From: a virus | Strand: one strand, 5' to 3' | DNA length: 40,160 bases | Virus record (IMG/VR): IMGVR_UViG_3300044522_000688 | Coordinates: 1-40,160 of that record | In this document: positions 7,480 to 15,850 of the stretch, in pieces | Layout: each line of letters starts with the position of its first letter | Numbering within the stretch: position 1 is the stretch's first letter | Program-made: the position numbers and the translations under genes | The notes under the pieces: generated by a model | What the model was told of the DNA's origin: nothing | What the model saw: only the letters and a program-made list of their open reading frames with translations | The model's database searches: none

Positions 7480-9003
7480 ATGATAACAATAATATACTCA
7501 ACACATAAAGACGGAACATGCAATAACAAATTTAGACAACATTTGTTACAAAGTTCAGGTTTAAAAGATATTCAAATATTAGAATATATTAACCACAATC
7601 AATATAGTTTATCCGAATTATACAATAGAGGTATTTCTGAATCAGAGAATGATATTATCGTATGTTGTCATAACGATATTAAACTTGAAAATGGTTGGGG
7701 TAAGAAATTATTAAAAGATTTTGACGAAAACCCTGATTATGGTATTATAGGTAAAGCGGGTTCTTGTTATTTTCCGGAATCAGGGGTTTACTGGGAAAAA
7801 ATGAATGAAACAATGGTTGGACAAGTTTATCACCACCCTAAAGGACAGAATAAGTGGTTAAGCACTTATTCATCAAAATTACCTTATTTAATACCTGTCG
7901 TGACTATTGACGGGTTATTCATATCATTTAATAAGTTAAAAGTTAAACATCAATTTGATGAGACAATAGGTAAATTTCATTTTTACGACCATTTATTTTG
8001 TGTCCCAAATTACTTAGATGGTATTAAAATTGGTGTTACCTCATCTTTTGAGATTACTCACGAATCCGTTGGTAAACCTAATATAGAATTTTACCAATCA
8101 AAAGATATGTTCATTAAAAAATGGGGTAATAAATTACCTTTGGATTTAAAACCTTTGGAGGTTCATATACCAATTATAAAAGAAAAACAATTAAAAAATA
8201 TTGGTAGAGTTGCTGTAATTATACCAACAAAAGGTAAGACAGACTTATTATTTTCCTGTGTAAACTCTTTTATAAAAAATTGTAATCCCCAATTATTTGA
8301 TGTATTTATTGCCGACACTGGGTCGTCAGATTTTGAAAAAAAAGAAATTAAAGAATTTATATTAGATAACCAAACTAATATTAGGATAACCTTAATTGAG
8401 TATGATTATTATAATTTTGCAAAAATTAATAATGATGTGGTTAAAAATCATATAACCGATGAATACGAATTTTTATTATTTTGCAATAACGATATTAAAA
8501 TCCTTAACAACGTTATTTACGGGATGTTAAAACATTTTAAAGAAAATCCAAAAATTGGGACTGTTGGATGTAGATTACATTACGGAAATAACACAATACA
8601 ACATAATGGTATTGTCGCCAATTTTGATTCTGTTGGTAATTTTGGAGTAGGTCATATAGACTTAAATAAATACTATTCTAAAACATATAAAGTTAATGAT
8701 GTTATCGGTTCAACAGGTGGACTACTGATGATTAAAAAAATTATTTTTGAAAAATTAGGTTATTTTAACGAAAATTACATTTCTTGTTTCGAGGATGTTG
8801 AATTAAATTTAAAATCCACTTTATTAGGTTATCGGAATATTTGCGACACTAGCTTAGTGGCGTATCATTTTGAAAGTCAAACTCGAAATGATGACCCTGA
8901 AAATTTAAAAAAATTACAACTTGATTTTAAGAATAATTTATTTCCATTTGTTTCTAATAATATAGAGAGACTACACAAACATATTTTAATGATTAAAACA
9001 TAG
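7480..9003 (+). CDS. Two-domain glycosyltransferase (GT2 + GT2)
   Basis: 507 aa from the ATG at 7480. An in-frame TTG at 7465 lies inside the previous gene and is less likely. Two GT-A units are joined. The first (about 1-225) has MITIIYSTH and IIVCCHNDIKLENGWG, with HND where many family members have HDD. The second (about 235-507) opens with VAVIIPTKGKTDLL, has FIADTGSSD and FLLFCNNDIKIL, and continues like rhamnosyltransferase-type GT2 enzymes, with IQHNGIV, GSTGGLLMI and a C-terminal GYFNENYISCFEDVEL segment. Such tandem enzymes add two sugars in sequence in O-antigen-type synthesis. In a phage it may modify virion, DNA or host polysaccharide. Confidence 0.8.
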   Translation: MITIIYSTHKDGTCNNKFRQHLLQSSGLKDIQILEYINHNQYSLSELYNRGISESENDIIVCCHNDIKLENGWGKKLLKDFDENPDYGIIGKAGSCYFPESGVYWEKMNETMVGQVYHHPKGQNKWLSTYSSKLPYLIPVVTIDGLFISFNKLKVKHQFDETIGKFHFYDHLFCVPNYLDGIKIGVTSSFEITHESVGKPNIEFYQSKDMFIKKWGNKLPLDLKPLEVHIPIIKEKQLKNIGRVAVIIPTKGKTDLLFSCVNSFIKNCNPQLFDVFIADTGSSDFEKKEIKEFILDNQTNIRITLIEYDYYNFAKINNDVVKNHITDEYEFLLFCNNDIKILNNVIYGMLKHFKENPKIGTVGCRLHYGNNTIQHNGIVANFDSVGNFGVGHIDLNKYYSKTYKVNDVIGSTGGLLMIKKIIFEKLGYFNENYISCFEDVELNLKSTLLGYRNICDTSLVAYHFESQTRNDDPENLKKLQLDFKNNLFPFVSNNIERLHKHILMIKT

Positions 9004-9051
9004 ACATTTAAATTAAAAGAAGTATTCTTATAAAATAAAAACAATTATAAA

Positions 9052-9816
9052 ATGGCTGAACAACGAAAAAAGAAACCAACAACAACTACTTCTACCCCTG
9101 AACCAACAGGTAAACCGGTAAATAAAAAAGATTTAATTGGTCAAATCATTAAGAGAAAAACTAAAGAAAAGTTTTTAACTCTAAATCAAAAAAAGTATTA
9201 CGACACTTTAATTGATAGTGAAATTACTGTTTGTTCTGGACCTGCGGGTGTTGGTAAAAGTTATATAACAATGAAAGCGGCAATTGATTTACTTTCTGAA
9301 CCAAAAAACTCTTACGAGAAAATAATCATTGTTAGACCGGCTGTTGAAGCTGAAGAAAAATTAGGTTCATTGCCCGGTAATGTTGAGGAGAAACTTGACC
9401 CATATATTTTTCCATCTTATTACTTATTAAATAAAATAATAGGTAAAGAAGCTAGGGAGAAATTAAAAGATATTGAAGTTATTGAAGTATTCGCATTAGC
9501 ATTTATGAGAGGTATGAATATAGATAATTCTATATTAATTTTTGAAGAAGGACAAAACGCTTCTCCAAGTCAAATGAAACTACTTTTAACAAGGATTGGA
9601 TATAATAGTAAGTTTTTTATCTCTGGTGATGTAGAACAGTCAGACAAATATAAAAATAAGACACATAGTGGTTTATGGGACGCTATTGAAAAATTTAGAG
9701 ATGATGATTACGTATCAACATTTGAATTTAAAGATAAGAATGATATTGTAAGAAATCCTTTAATTAGTAAAATATTACGTAAATACGATAACGAATCAGA
9801 TGAGAATAGCAATTGA
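9052..9816 (+). CDS. phoH: PhoH-like ATPase
   Basis: 254-aa PhoH-family P-loop ATPase, common in marine and Bacteroidota phages. Walker A is GPAGVGKS (63-70), with IIIVRPAVEAEEKLGSLPG (92-110) next, Walker B SILIFEEGQNASPSQMK (161-177) and the sensor FFISGDVEQSD (189-199). The N-terminal 25 residues are a Lys/Thr/Pro-rich tail. The family is linked to RNA or phosphate metabolism in bacteria, but the phage role is not settled; a helicase-like RNA function is the usual proposal. The stop overlaps the start of the next gene by 17 bases. Confidence 0.92.
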   Translation: MAEQRKKKPTTTTSTPEPTGKPVNKKDLIGQIIKRKTKEKFLTLNQKKYYDTLIDSEITVCSGPAGVGKSYITMKAAIDLLSEPKNSYEKIIIVRPAVEAEEKLGSLPGNVEEKLDPYIFPSYYLLNKIIGKEAREKLKDIEVIEVFALAFMRGMNIDNSILIFEEGQNASPSQMKLLLTRIGYNSKFFISGDVEQSDKYKNKTHSGLWDAIEKFRDDDYVSTFEFKDKNDIVRNPLISKILRKYDNESDENSN

Positions 9817-10399
9817 AATTAATGGTGTTTTAAGAAACACTATTAATAAAATAGAACAAACATATCAAAAATATTATATTGATAAAACTGACGGTATAGA
9901 AGATGAGATATTCAGTTATGGTATGTCTTTACCAGTAACATCACTAACATTACAAAACCATTTCAAATTTCAAGATGATGACGAACTATTCTCATTTTTA
10001 TATGAAGAATTCCCGATGGAAATATTTGGTCACTCACAGTCATCGGAGTATTCAACATTTACTGAGTTAAACGAATTATATGTAAATTTAAGAGATAATC
10101 ACGAGTTATTAATTGTGTCTGATGAAATCGGTAGGTCTAAACCAGCATCATTATTTTTCTTATCAAAATTTGGTTGTTTATTAGAAAAAGTAAAATTTTA
10201 TAGTAATTCTACAATAAATTCTATGTGGAGTGAAATTGATGTTTTACTTACATCAAATCCTACCTTATTATTAGAACATCCTTCAGATAAAATATTAATA
10301 AAATTTGAGACGGAGTACAATAAAGAGATTAACACAATCCATTCAATAACATCAATTAAAGAACTGGAAGATAAATTAAAAAAAATTATAGAATGTTAA
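9800..10399 (+). CDS. Degenerate HAD-like protein
   Basis: 199-aa protein with the outline of a small HAD-family phosphatase. The start IAIEINGVLRNT aligns with HAD motif I (DxDGVLxxT), but the two catalytic aspartates are E and N. The middle LLIVSDEIGRSKPASLFFLSKFG resembles motif II (S/T) and the following lysine, and WSEIDVLLTSNP resembles the motif III/IV strand. I therefore read it as a catalytically dead HAD fold, perhaps derived from a 5'-nucleotidase; this is inference from layout only. It overlaps phoH by 17 bases and the next gene by 7 bases, so the three genes probably share a transcript. Confidence 0.5.
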   Translation: MRIAIEINGVLRNTINKIEQTYQKYYIDKTDGIEDEIFSYGMSLPVTSLTLQNHFKFQDDDELFSFLYEEFPMEIFGHSQSSEYSTFTELNELYVNLRDNHELLIVSDEIGRSKPASLFFLSKFGCLLEKVKFYSNSTINSMWSEIDVLLTSNPTLLLEHPSDKILIKFETEYNKEINTIHSITSIKELEDKLKKIIEC

Positions 10400-10668
10400 A
10401 AGTATTAGGTGAAAATTATTACTTGGATTTAGATAAAATTGATGCTTATGTTCAAATAGAAGAGAAAGTATCATCATCCGGAGAAACAGAGGGTACGGCA
10501 ATTAGTATTATAAAATACGAAACAATTAAATTAATGTTAGAAATTATAATGGACGAACAGGAAGAAATTGACGATAAATTAGGAATTAAAGGTATTAGTC
10601 AATTATCGATTCCGTTTAAATTAGCTTTTAACACTTTATTATATAAAAATTTACTAAATAAATTATAA
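10393..10668 (+). CDS. Small hypothetical protein
   Basis: 91-aa protein, starting inside the end of the HAD-like gene (7-base overlap). An N-terminal beta-like part (VLGENYYLDLDKIDAYVQIEE) is followed by a helical part with an acidic stretch (MDEQEEIDDKLG). No catalytic motif, signal or membrane segment is seen, and I do not recognise the family. Its position in a tightly overlapping run and its normal phage codon use argue that it is real. It is followed after 4 bases by a glycosyltransferase gene. Confidence 0.72.
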   Translation: MLKVLGENYYLDLDKIDAYVQIEEKVSSSGETEGTAISIIKYETIKLMLEIIMDEQEEIDDKLGIKGISQLSIPFKLAFNTLLYKNLLNKL

Positions 10669-10672
10669 CACA

Positions 10673-11734
10673 ATGACACAAGAACAAATTTCAAAAATAG
10701 AGAAATCTATAGAGAACATGAAAGATAGGAAATCAAGGATTTATCTTTTGGTTCAAGACACTAAAGGTAATGCAAAGGCTTCCTTATCTTATATCTATAA
10801 TTTAGGTATATCATTATTAAACGAAGGTTATAATGTAATTATGTTACACGAAAAATCTGACTACACAGGAGTTCAAAGTTGGTTAGGTCAAGAGTACATG
10901 GATTTATTACCTCATAAACCAATTGAAGGTGAAAATTTAGAAGTTTCACCTGAAGATTTTATTATTTTACCAGAACTTTACGGATTTGTAATGAGTCAAA
11001 TTTCCAAATTACCTTGTGGTAAAATAGTGTTATGCCAAGCATATGACCATATATTAGAAACTTTACAACCAGGTCAAACTTGGTCACAATTAGGGTTTTT
11101 TAAATGTATAACAACATCAGAGATTCAAAAAGAATATTTAGAAAATATTATGAGAAATGTATCATTTGATATATTAAAACCTTTTATCTCCGATGAATTT
11201 ACACCAAACACATTACCATCAAAACCAATAATCGCAATACATGCGAGAGACCAAAGAGATTCCACTAACATAATAAAATCTTTTTATATTAAATTCCCTC
11301 AATATAGATGGGTAACATTTAGAGATATGAGAGGATTATCTGAGACTGAATTTGCCAAAGCTCTAAAAGAGTGTTTTCTTTCTGTTTGGATTGACGAAAC
11401 GAGTTCATACGGTACTTTTCCTTTAGAGTCTATGAAATGTAATGTTCCGGTTTTAGGGCTAGCACCTAATTTAGTACCGGAATGGATGAATGAAGATAAT
11501 GGTATTTGGATTAATAATAAAATACAAATAGTTGATTATATTTCTGACTTTTTACAAAATTGGTTAGAAGATAGTATTAATGAAAATTTAGAAGGTGAAA
11601 TGTTAAAAACCGTTGAGACTTTATCAACCAAAGAAACTTTCAACTCTGAAGTTATAAACCTTTTTGAAAGATACTTGTCTGTTAGATTAGAATCATTTGA
11701 AGAACAATTATCTAAACTAGAAACAATAGAATAA
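10673..11734 (+). CDS. Glycosyltransferase-like protein, GT-B fold
   Basis: 353-aa protein with GT-B features: an N-terminal Rossmann domain (IYLLVQDTKGNAKASLSYIYNLGISLLNEGYNVIML, about residues 23-58), a linker near 180, then a second domain (PIIAIHARDQRDSTNIIKSF, about 187-206). ECFLSVWIDETSSYGTFPLESMKCNVPVLGLAP (about 236-268) matches the GT4 donor-binding segment, in which FPLE carries the acidic residue and the following proline loop contacts the nucleotide. It is diverged, so the donor cannot be inferred. Two bases separate it from the next GT gene, suggesting that they act in one pathway. Confidence 0.7.
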   Translation: MTQEQISKIEKSIENMKDRKSRIYLLVQDTKGNAKASLSYIYNLGISLLNEGYNVIMLHEKSDYTGVQSWLGQEYMDLLPHKPIEGENLEVSPEDFIILPELYGFVMSQISKLPCGKIVLCQAYDHILETLQPGQTWSQLGFFKCITTSEIQKEYLENIMRNVSFDILKPFISDEFTPNTLPSKPIIAIHARDQRDSTNIIKSFYIKFPQYRWVTFRDMRGLSETEFAKALKECFLSVWIDETSSYGTFPLESMKCNVPVLGLAPNLVPEWMNEDNGIWINNKIQIVDYISDFLQNWLEDSINENLEGEMLKTVETLSTKETFNSEVINLFERYLSVRLESFEEQLSKLETIE

Positions 11735-11735
11735 T

Positions 11736-12548
11736 ATGGAAGAAACTAAAACATTTGATGTATCCGTAATATTACCAATAAAATCAGGTAAAACATTAGG
11801 ATTTGCAGAGTATTTTGAAAAATGTATACTATCATTACAAAATCAAAAAGTAGAAATAAATGAACTAATAATTGTTCACACTAACGAAAGTTATTTGACA
11901 GATTATTTAAACGAGTTTGACTTTGGGAGTTTAACTGTTAAAAAATATGAATGGACTAAAGACCCTAACTACGCCGACCAAATAAACTATGGTGTTAGAA
12001 ATTCAAATTCAGAATGGGTTTCGTTGTTTGAATTTGATGATGAATATTCTAGTATTTGGTTTAAAAATGTTAACCTTTACAGTGAAGCGTATCCCGATGT
12101 AAATGCGTTTTTACCAATCGTTGTAGATACTGACGAATCAGGTAAATTTGCCGGATTCACGAATGAAGCAACTTTTGCGGCCAATTTTACTGAAGAAATG
12201 GGTGTATTAACTAATGAAACATTACTTGACTATCAAAATTTCCAAACATCTGGTATGGTGATTAAAAAATCGTCATTTATTGATTTTGGATTAATTAAGT
12301 CATCATTTAAATTAACCTTTGGTTATGAATTCTTTTTAAGAATGACACATAACTCGGTAAAAATTATATCAATCCCAAAAATAGGTTATAAACATACAAA
12401 TTTAAGACAAGGGTCTATTTTTTGGAATTATAAAAATGGTGAAAATGTGTTAACCGATGATGAGATTAAGTTTTGGATTGATTCAGCAAAAAAAGAATAT
12501 TTTTTTATTAATGACAGAAACATAAAATACGAACCTCAAGAAGTTTAA
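11736..12548 (+). CDS. Glycosyltransferase-like protein, GT-A (family 2)
   Basis: 270-aa GT-A-type protein. VSVILPIKSGKTLGFAEYFEKCILSLQNQ gives the standard family 2 opening, ELIIVHTN the second strand, and NYGVRNSNSEWVSLFEFDDEY (about 85-105) the N-G-..W...-DDE segment with the metal-binding acidic cluster. The C-terminal half has a KTFDFGL..SF.. GYEFFLRMTH-type segment seen in family 2 enzymes. Its stop overlaps the start of the sigma factor by one base (TAATG). It closes the sugar-transfer block; substrate unknown. Confidence 0.7.
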   Translation: MEETKTFDVSVILPIKSGKTLGFAEYFEKCILSLQNQKVEINELIIVHTNESYLTDYLNEFDFGSLTVKKYEWTKDPNYADQINYGVRNSNSEWVSLFEFDDEYSSIWFKNVNLYSEAYPDVNAFLPIVVDTDESGKFAGFTNEATFAANFTEEMGVLTNETLLDYQNFQTSGMVIKKSSFIDFGLIKSSFKLTFGYEFFLRMTHNSVKIISIPKIGYKHTNLRQGSIFWNYKNGENVLTDDEIKFWIDSAKKEYFFINDRNIKYEPQEV

Positions 12549-13297
12549 TGAGTGAAATAATTAATTTAACAGGAGATACCGTTGTTGAGTTAAAAAAGAA
12601 AGGTAGAAAACCAACTCAATTAAATTATTTTGATGTTCGGGAAGAATTAGCGGTTGTTAGATTTCTATCAACCGAGGATTATGAAGAAAGAAATAAAATT
12701 TATAATGAGTTTTTAAAACAACCTTTAGATAAAATGATATCCTCGATTATTCGTCGATACAAATTATATAGAAAAGACATGGATTTCACCGAAATTCACG
12801 TAGACACTCATTCATTTTTAATGACCAAGATAGAAAAATTTAAGCCTTCTAGAGAAAAGAAGGCATATTCTTATTTTGGTACCATATGTAAAAATTATTT
12901 AATGGGTCAAATCATTAAAGACCAAAAAGAAACAAATAGAAAAATCTCATACGAGGATATTTCAACCAGCATAGAAAATAATGAAATGTTTTCATATAGT
13001 ATAGAAAACGATGGGTTAGACCCCGAAAGAATTATTAGACATTTTTTATTAGAATTAGAAAAATTAATTAAAGATGGTAATCTTTCAGAAAACGAAATTA
13101 AATTGGGGCACGCTTTGTACGAAATATTTGAGAATTATGATAAAATTTTTATAGGAAATGATAATAATAAATTTAATAAAAACATTATTTTATTATCGTT
13201 ACGGGAGATGACAAACTTAACAACAAAAGAAATCAGAGGGTCTATGAAAAAATTTAAAAATATGTATTTGGTGTTAATTCAAAATATGGTTAAATAA
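12548..13297 (+). CDS. Late-transcription sigma factor (T4 gp55-like)
   Basis: 249-aa protein. Residues about 60-125 have the sigma region 2 pattern: a helix with II.RYKLYRKDMDF, then FLMTKIEKFKPSREKKAYSYFGTICKNYLMGQIIKD, which corresponds to the part that contacts core RNA polymerase and reads the -10 element (compare the AYWTTAIHRAF-type segment of T4 gp55). A basic N-terminus (KKKGRKPTQ) precedes it. The C-terminal helices (KEIRGSMKKFKNMYLVLIQNM) could hold a region 4-like or clamp-binding part. It sits directly upstream of the late structural genes, and an AT-rich motif recurs before those genes. Assignment is by pattern, not alignment. Confidence 0.68.
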   Translation: MSEIINLTGDTVVELKKKGRKPTQLNYFDVREELAVVRFLSTEDYEERNKIYNEFLKQPLDKMISSIIRRYKLYRKDMDFTEIHVDTHSFLMTKIEKFKPSREKKAYSYFGTICKNYLMGQIIKDQKETNRKISYEDISTSIENNEMFSYSIENDGLDPERIIRHFLLELEKLIKDGNLSENEIKLGHALYEIFENYDKIFIGNDNNKFNKNIILLSLREMTNLTTKEIRGSMKKFKNMYLVLIQNMVK

Positions 13298-13309
13298 ATC
13301 ACACACCTA

Positions 13310-13318
13310 AATATTTAT
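13310..13318 (+). promoter_or_regulatory. Late-type promoter motif
   Basis: AATATTTAT lies 4 bases before the ATG at 13323, just after the sigma factor gene. It is a shortened version of the GATATTTATAA motif found before other structural genes in this window and marks the change from the accessory block to the structural genes. The very short distance to the ATG makes this the least regular copy. Confidence 0.35.
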
Positions 13319-13322
13319 CATT

Positions 13323-13703
13323 ATGGCAAGACCGAAAAAAAACGAAATTAATTTATCTAAAGAATCAATGTTATCATTGATGCAAGAAATTTATAATGAA
13401 TTAGTGGAACAAAGAAATACCGCAATCAGAATTCAAAATAAAATGTTAACAATGATGAAGGAACCTGAAGATATGACTATCATAGGGCCTGTGATTGAGA
13501 AACAACAAAAAATAATTAATGATTGTGTTGAGAAAAAATTGACTCTTTCTAAACTCCAAGCCGGTATGTGGGAAAAATCTAATAACAATAATAGTGGTGA
13601 GAGTTTTTCTATCACTGATTTAGGTGATGACGACGATTTACTAAAAACCTTAATTGAAAAAGACATATCCAAAAGTTCTGATTCTTATAAAATGAAAAAA
13701 TAA
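13323..13703 (+). CDS. Hypothetical helical protein
   Basis: 126-aa protein. After a basic start (MARPKKNE), residues 10-85 form a long, nearly continuous helix with coiled-coil character, and the tail is Asn/Ser/Asp-rich with an acidic patch (GDDDDLL). Size and layout would be compatible with a small terminase subunit or an assembly chaperone, but no signature decides this and I do not assign one. It is the first gene after the sigma factor, with the next gene starting 6 bases after its stop. Confidence 0.7.
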   Translation: MARPKKNEINLSKESMLSLMQEIYNELVEQRNTAIRIQNKMLTMMKEPEDMTIIGPVIEKQQKIINDCVEKKLTLSKLQAGMWEKSNNNNSGESFSITDLGDDDDLLKTLIEKDISKSSDSYKMKK

Positions 13704-13709
13704 TTTAAA

Positions 13710-15632
13710 ATGGGATTAGATTTAAACTTTGACTATAATTCTGTTCAAAATAAAATAAATGCAACAAAGTCATATACCGATTTAAAAGGTCAGTATGATG
13801 ATACCACTAAAAAAGCGGGTGAATCATTTGATAAGGCAAAATCAGATATTACTGGTCAAATCCAAAATTTAAAAAATCAATCTAAAAGATATCAAAAAGA
13901 GATTAAATCTCAACTTGAACAATTATTAGACATTAATAAAATCACTGGAGGTAAGGGGGGTAATTCAACTAAATATGTTAAAAGATTATTTTTAACCGCC
14001 CTTAAAAATATTGAACCTAAAATTGCTAAAATTTTATCTGAAGAGGCCTTAAACGCTGTTGGGTGTGACCAACAGCAATCTTTTAGTGCCCAAACCATAT
14101 ATATTAAAGTTAAATCAATCGATTTAATTAATCTTTTAAAATTATCACCAACCGAAGACGATGGAAAACCATTGTACGAAAAACAACCAATAGATGTACA
14201 GAATTATCCATTTGCGATGAATAAAGAATTATACGAATTAATTCAAAATGGTAATCCATACTCAACTACTAATGGTCAACTATATAAAGGACAATCGGGT
14301 AAAGATTTATTTGACATACAATATGTTGAACAAAACGATTTAGGTGTTACCGGACCGTGGTACAAAGTAACATTACAAGACCGTATTGGGATTGGAGCCG
14401 GGACACCAAATAAAGTCGGTGAATTTATGATGGATTATTTCAAAACAATTAGAGTTGTGGACACCACAAATATAATGGCAAATATTATGGAAGCCTTGTC
14501 AGGAGCTGCCTCAATTAAAGCTAACGCAGGTATTGGTCAAATTGGTGACCAAACTAAATTTGGAGCGATTGTTCAAAGAATATTAGGATTATGTTTTGAT
14601 AATAGAAAAGAAATTGATGTTAGTGGAATCGCCAAATTAGCCGATTTAGATGGTGTTGATGAATCATTTTTTGAATTTAACGAAATTGATTTAAGAAAAA
14701 TAGAACAGACTATCACAAATATAAAAAATGGGGTTATCGAATTTGAAGGGTGTGATAATATTAAAGTTCCTGTGAATGCAAACGCAATTTTTGACGATTT
14801 AAACAATTTAAATTTTGTACCGGATAATGATTTAGTTGATGCTATGGATAATTTAACCAACTCATTAATTAATGACCCAATATGGGGATTATCACCTCAA
14901 ATAGATGTACAAGCGACTGTTGATTTTAATTTTATAAAATTAATGTGTCAAGGTATTGCGTCATCATTATTATCACCAAAAATATTATTACCAATTTACA
15001 TTATGTTAAAATCTTTAGGTCAATCTGCTGTTGATTTAATTAATTCTTTTATGACTTTTATTAAAGAGTTTAAGAAATTTGCTATTAATGTTATCTCAAA
15101 AGTTGGGGCAATATTTATCGAAGAATTATTTGAATTAATTAAAAGGGATATAATGGCGTTAGTTCAGAAAGTAATTACTGATTTAATAAAAGAAAAAATT
15201 GATAAAAGATTAACGATGATTTTAAAATTAGTACAATTATTATTAATTGTATCAAGTTTTATTAGTGATTGGAGACGATGTAAAAGCGTTGTCGATGAAA
15301 TATTATCAATGTTATCGTTAATAACATCATCAATACCTGGTCTTGGTGGTGGAATACCATTACCATTATTATTCGCGTCACAACTATTAGACGGGTATTC
15401 AGCATCAAGAGCTTTTATTGGTTCTATTGAGGAGTTTCAAAAAATTGGGGTCCCAACAGGTGCATTACCAGATGGGAGCCCAAATTTAGACATATTATCA
15501 AAATTTGGGCAAATGAGAGCCATGGCAAAAGAAGAAGATTCAAATGGTAAATTAGAGATAGCTATAGGGCCATTAACAATGACACCAGCAGGTTTAACTA
15601 TCCCAATGAAATCTTTCGGAAAAAAAATATAA
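13710..15632 (+). CDS. Putative virion structural protein (baseplate region)
   Basis: 640-aa protein. Residues 1-75 form a coiled-coil-like helix rich in Lys, Gln and Asp. A mixed globular part follows (about 80-400), then a long run of hydrophobic and amphipathic helices (about 410-560, including LLPIYIMLKSLGQSA and LLLIVSSFISDW), and a Gly/Pro-rich tail (SIPGLGGGIPLPLLFASQLL). The hydrophobic stretch could insert into a membrane or pack inside the tail. It is immediately upstream of the gp5-like hub gene, so a baseplate or tail-tip role is likely, but I do not recognise a named family. Only 2 bases separate it from the next gene. Confidence 0.6.
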   Translation: MGLDLNFDYNSVQNKINATKSYTDLKGQYDDTTKKAGESFDKAKSDITGQIQNLKNQSKRYQKEIKSQLEQLLDINKITGGKGGNSTKYVKRLFLTALKNIEPKIAKILSEEALNAVGCDQQQSFSAQTIYIKVKSIDLINLLKLSPTEDDGKPLYEKQPIDVQNYPFAMNKELYELIQNGNPYSTTNGQLYKGQSGKDLFDIQYVEQNDLGVTGPWYKVTLQDRIGIGAGTPNKVGEFMMDYFKTIRVVDTTNIMANIMEALSGAASIKANAGIGQIGDQTKFGAIVQRILGLCFDNRKEIDVSGIAKLADLDGVDESFFEFNEIDLRKIEQTITNIKNGVIEFEGCDNIKVPVNANAIFDDLNNLNFVPDNDLVDAMDNLTNSLINDPIWGLSPQIDVQATVDFNFIKLMCQGIASSLLSPKILLPIYIMLKSLGQSAVDLINSFMTFIKEFKKFAINVISKVGAIFIEELFELIKRDIMALVQKVITDLIKEKIDKRLTMILKLVQLLLIVSSFISDWRRCKSVVDEILSMLSLITSSIPGLGGGIPLPLLFASQLLDGYSASRAFIGSIEEFQKIGVPTGALPDGSPNLDILSKFGQMRAMAKEEDSNGKLEIAIGPLTMTPAGLTIPMKSFGKKI

Positions 15633-15634
15633 TT

Positions 15635-15850
15635 ATGACAAAAATAGAAGAATCAGAAAAGGCGTTAGATATTATAAAAAATTATAAATCTTCATCAAAC
15701 AAAGATTTAATTTTTGTTATGGATTTTATTCAAGAAGATTTTAAATTAACAAAAGAAACTATTATAAAATTAACAGAACATTTAGATAAGGTTGAGGTTA
15801 CCTATAACACGATTTTAAAAGAATATCAAAAAAGAACAAATACTAAATAA
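15635..15850 (+). CDS. Small helical protein between baseplate genes
   Basis: 71-aa, highly charged, predicted all-helical protein (alternating Lys, Glu and Leu/Ile). Its stop overlaps the next start by one base (TAATG), so it is made together with the hub protein. It might be a small assembly chaperone or a short coiled-coil partner; nothing in the sequence identifies it. Confidence 0.7.
   Translation: MTKIEESEKALDIIKNYKSSSNKDLIFVMDFIQEDFKLTKETIIKLTEHLDKVEVTYNTILKEYQKRTNTK

Noticed and set aside
7465-7480. TTG start for the two-domain glycosyltransferase
   Set aside because: It lies within the previous gene; the ATG at 7480, one base after that gene's stop, fits the GT2 start and usual spacing.
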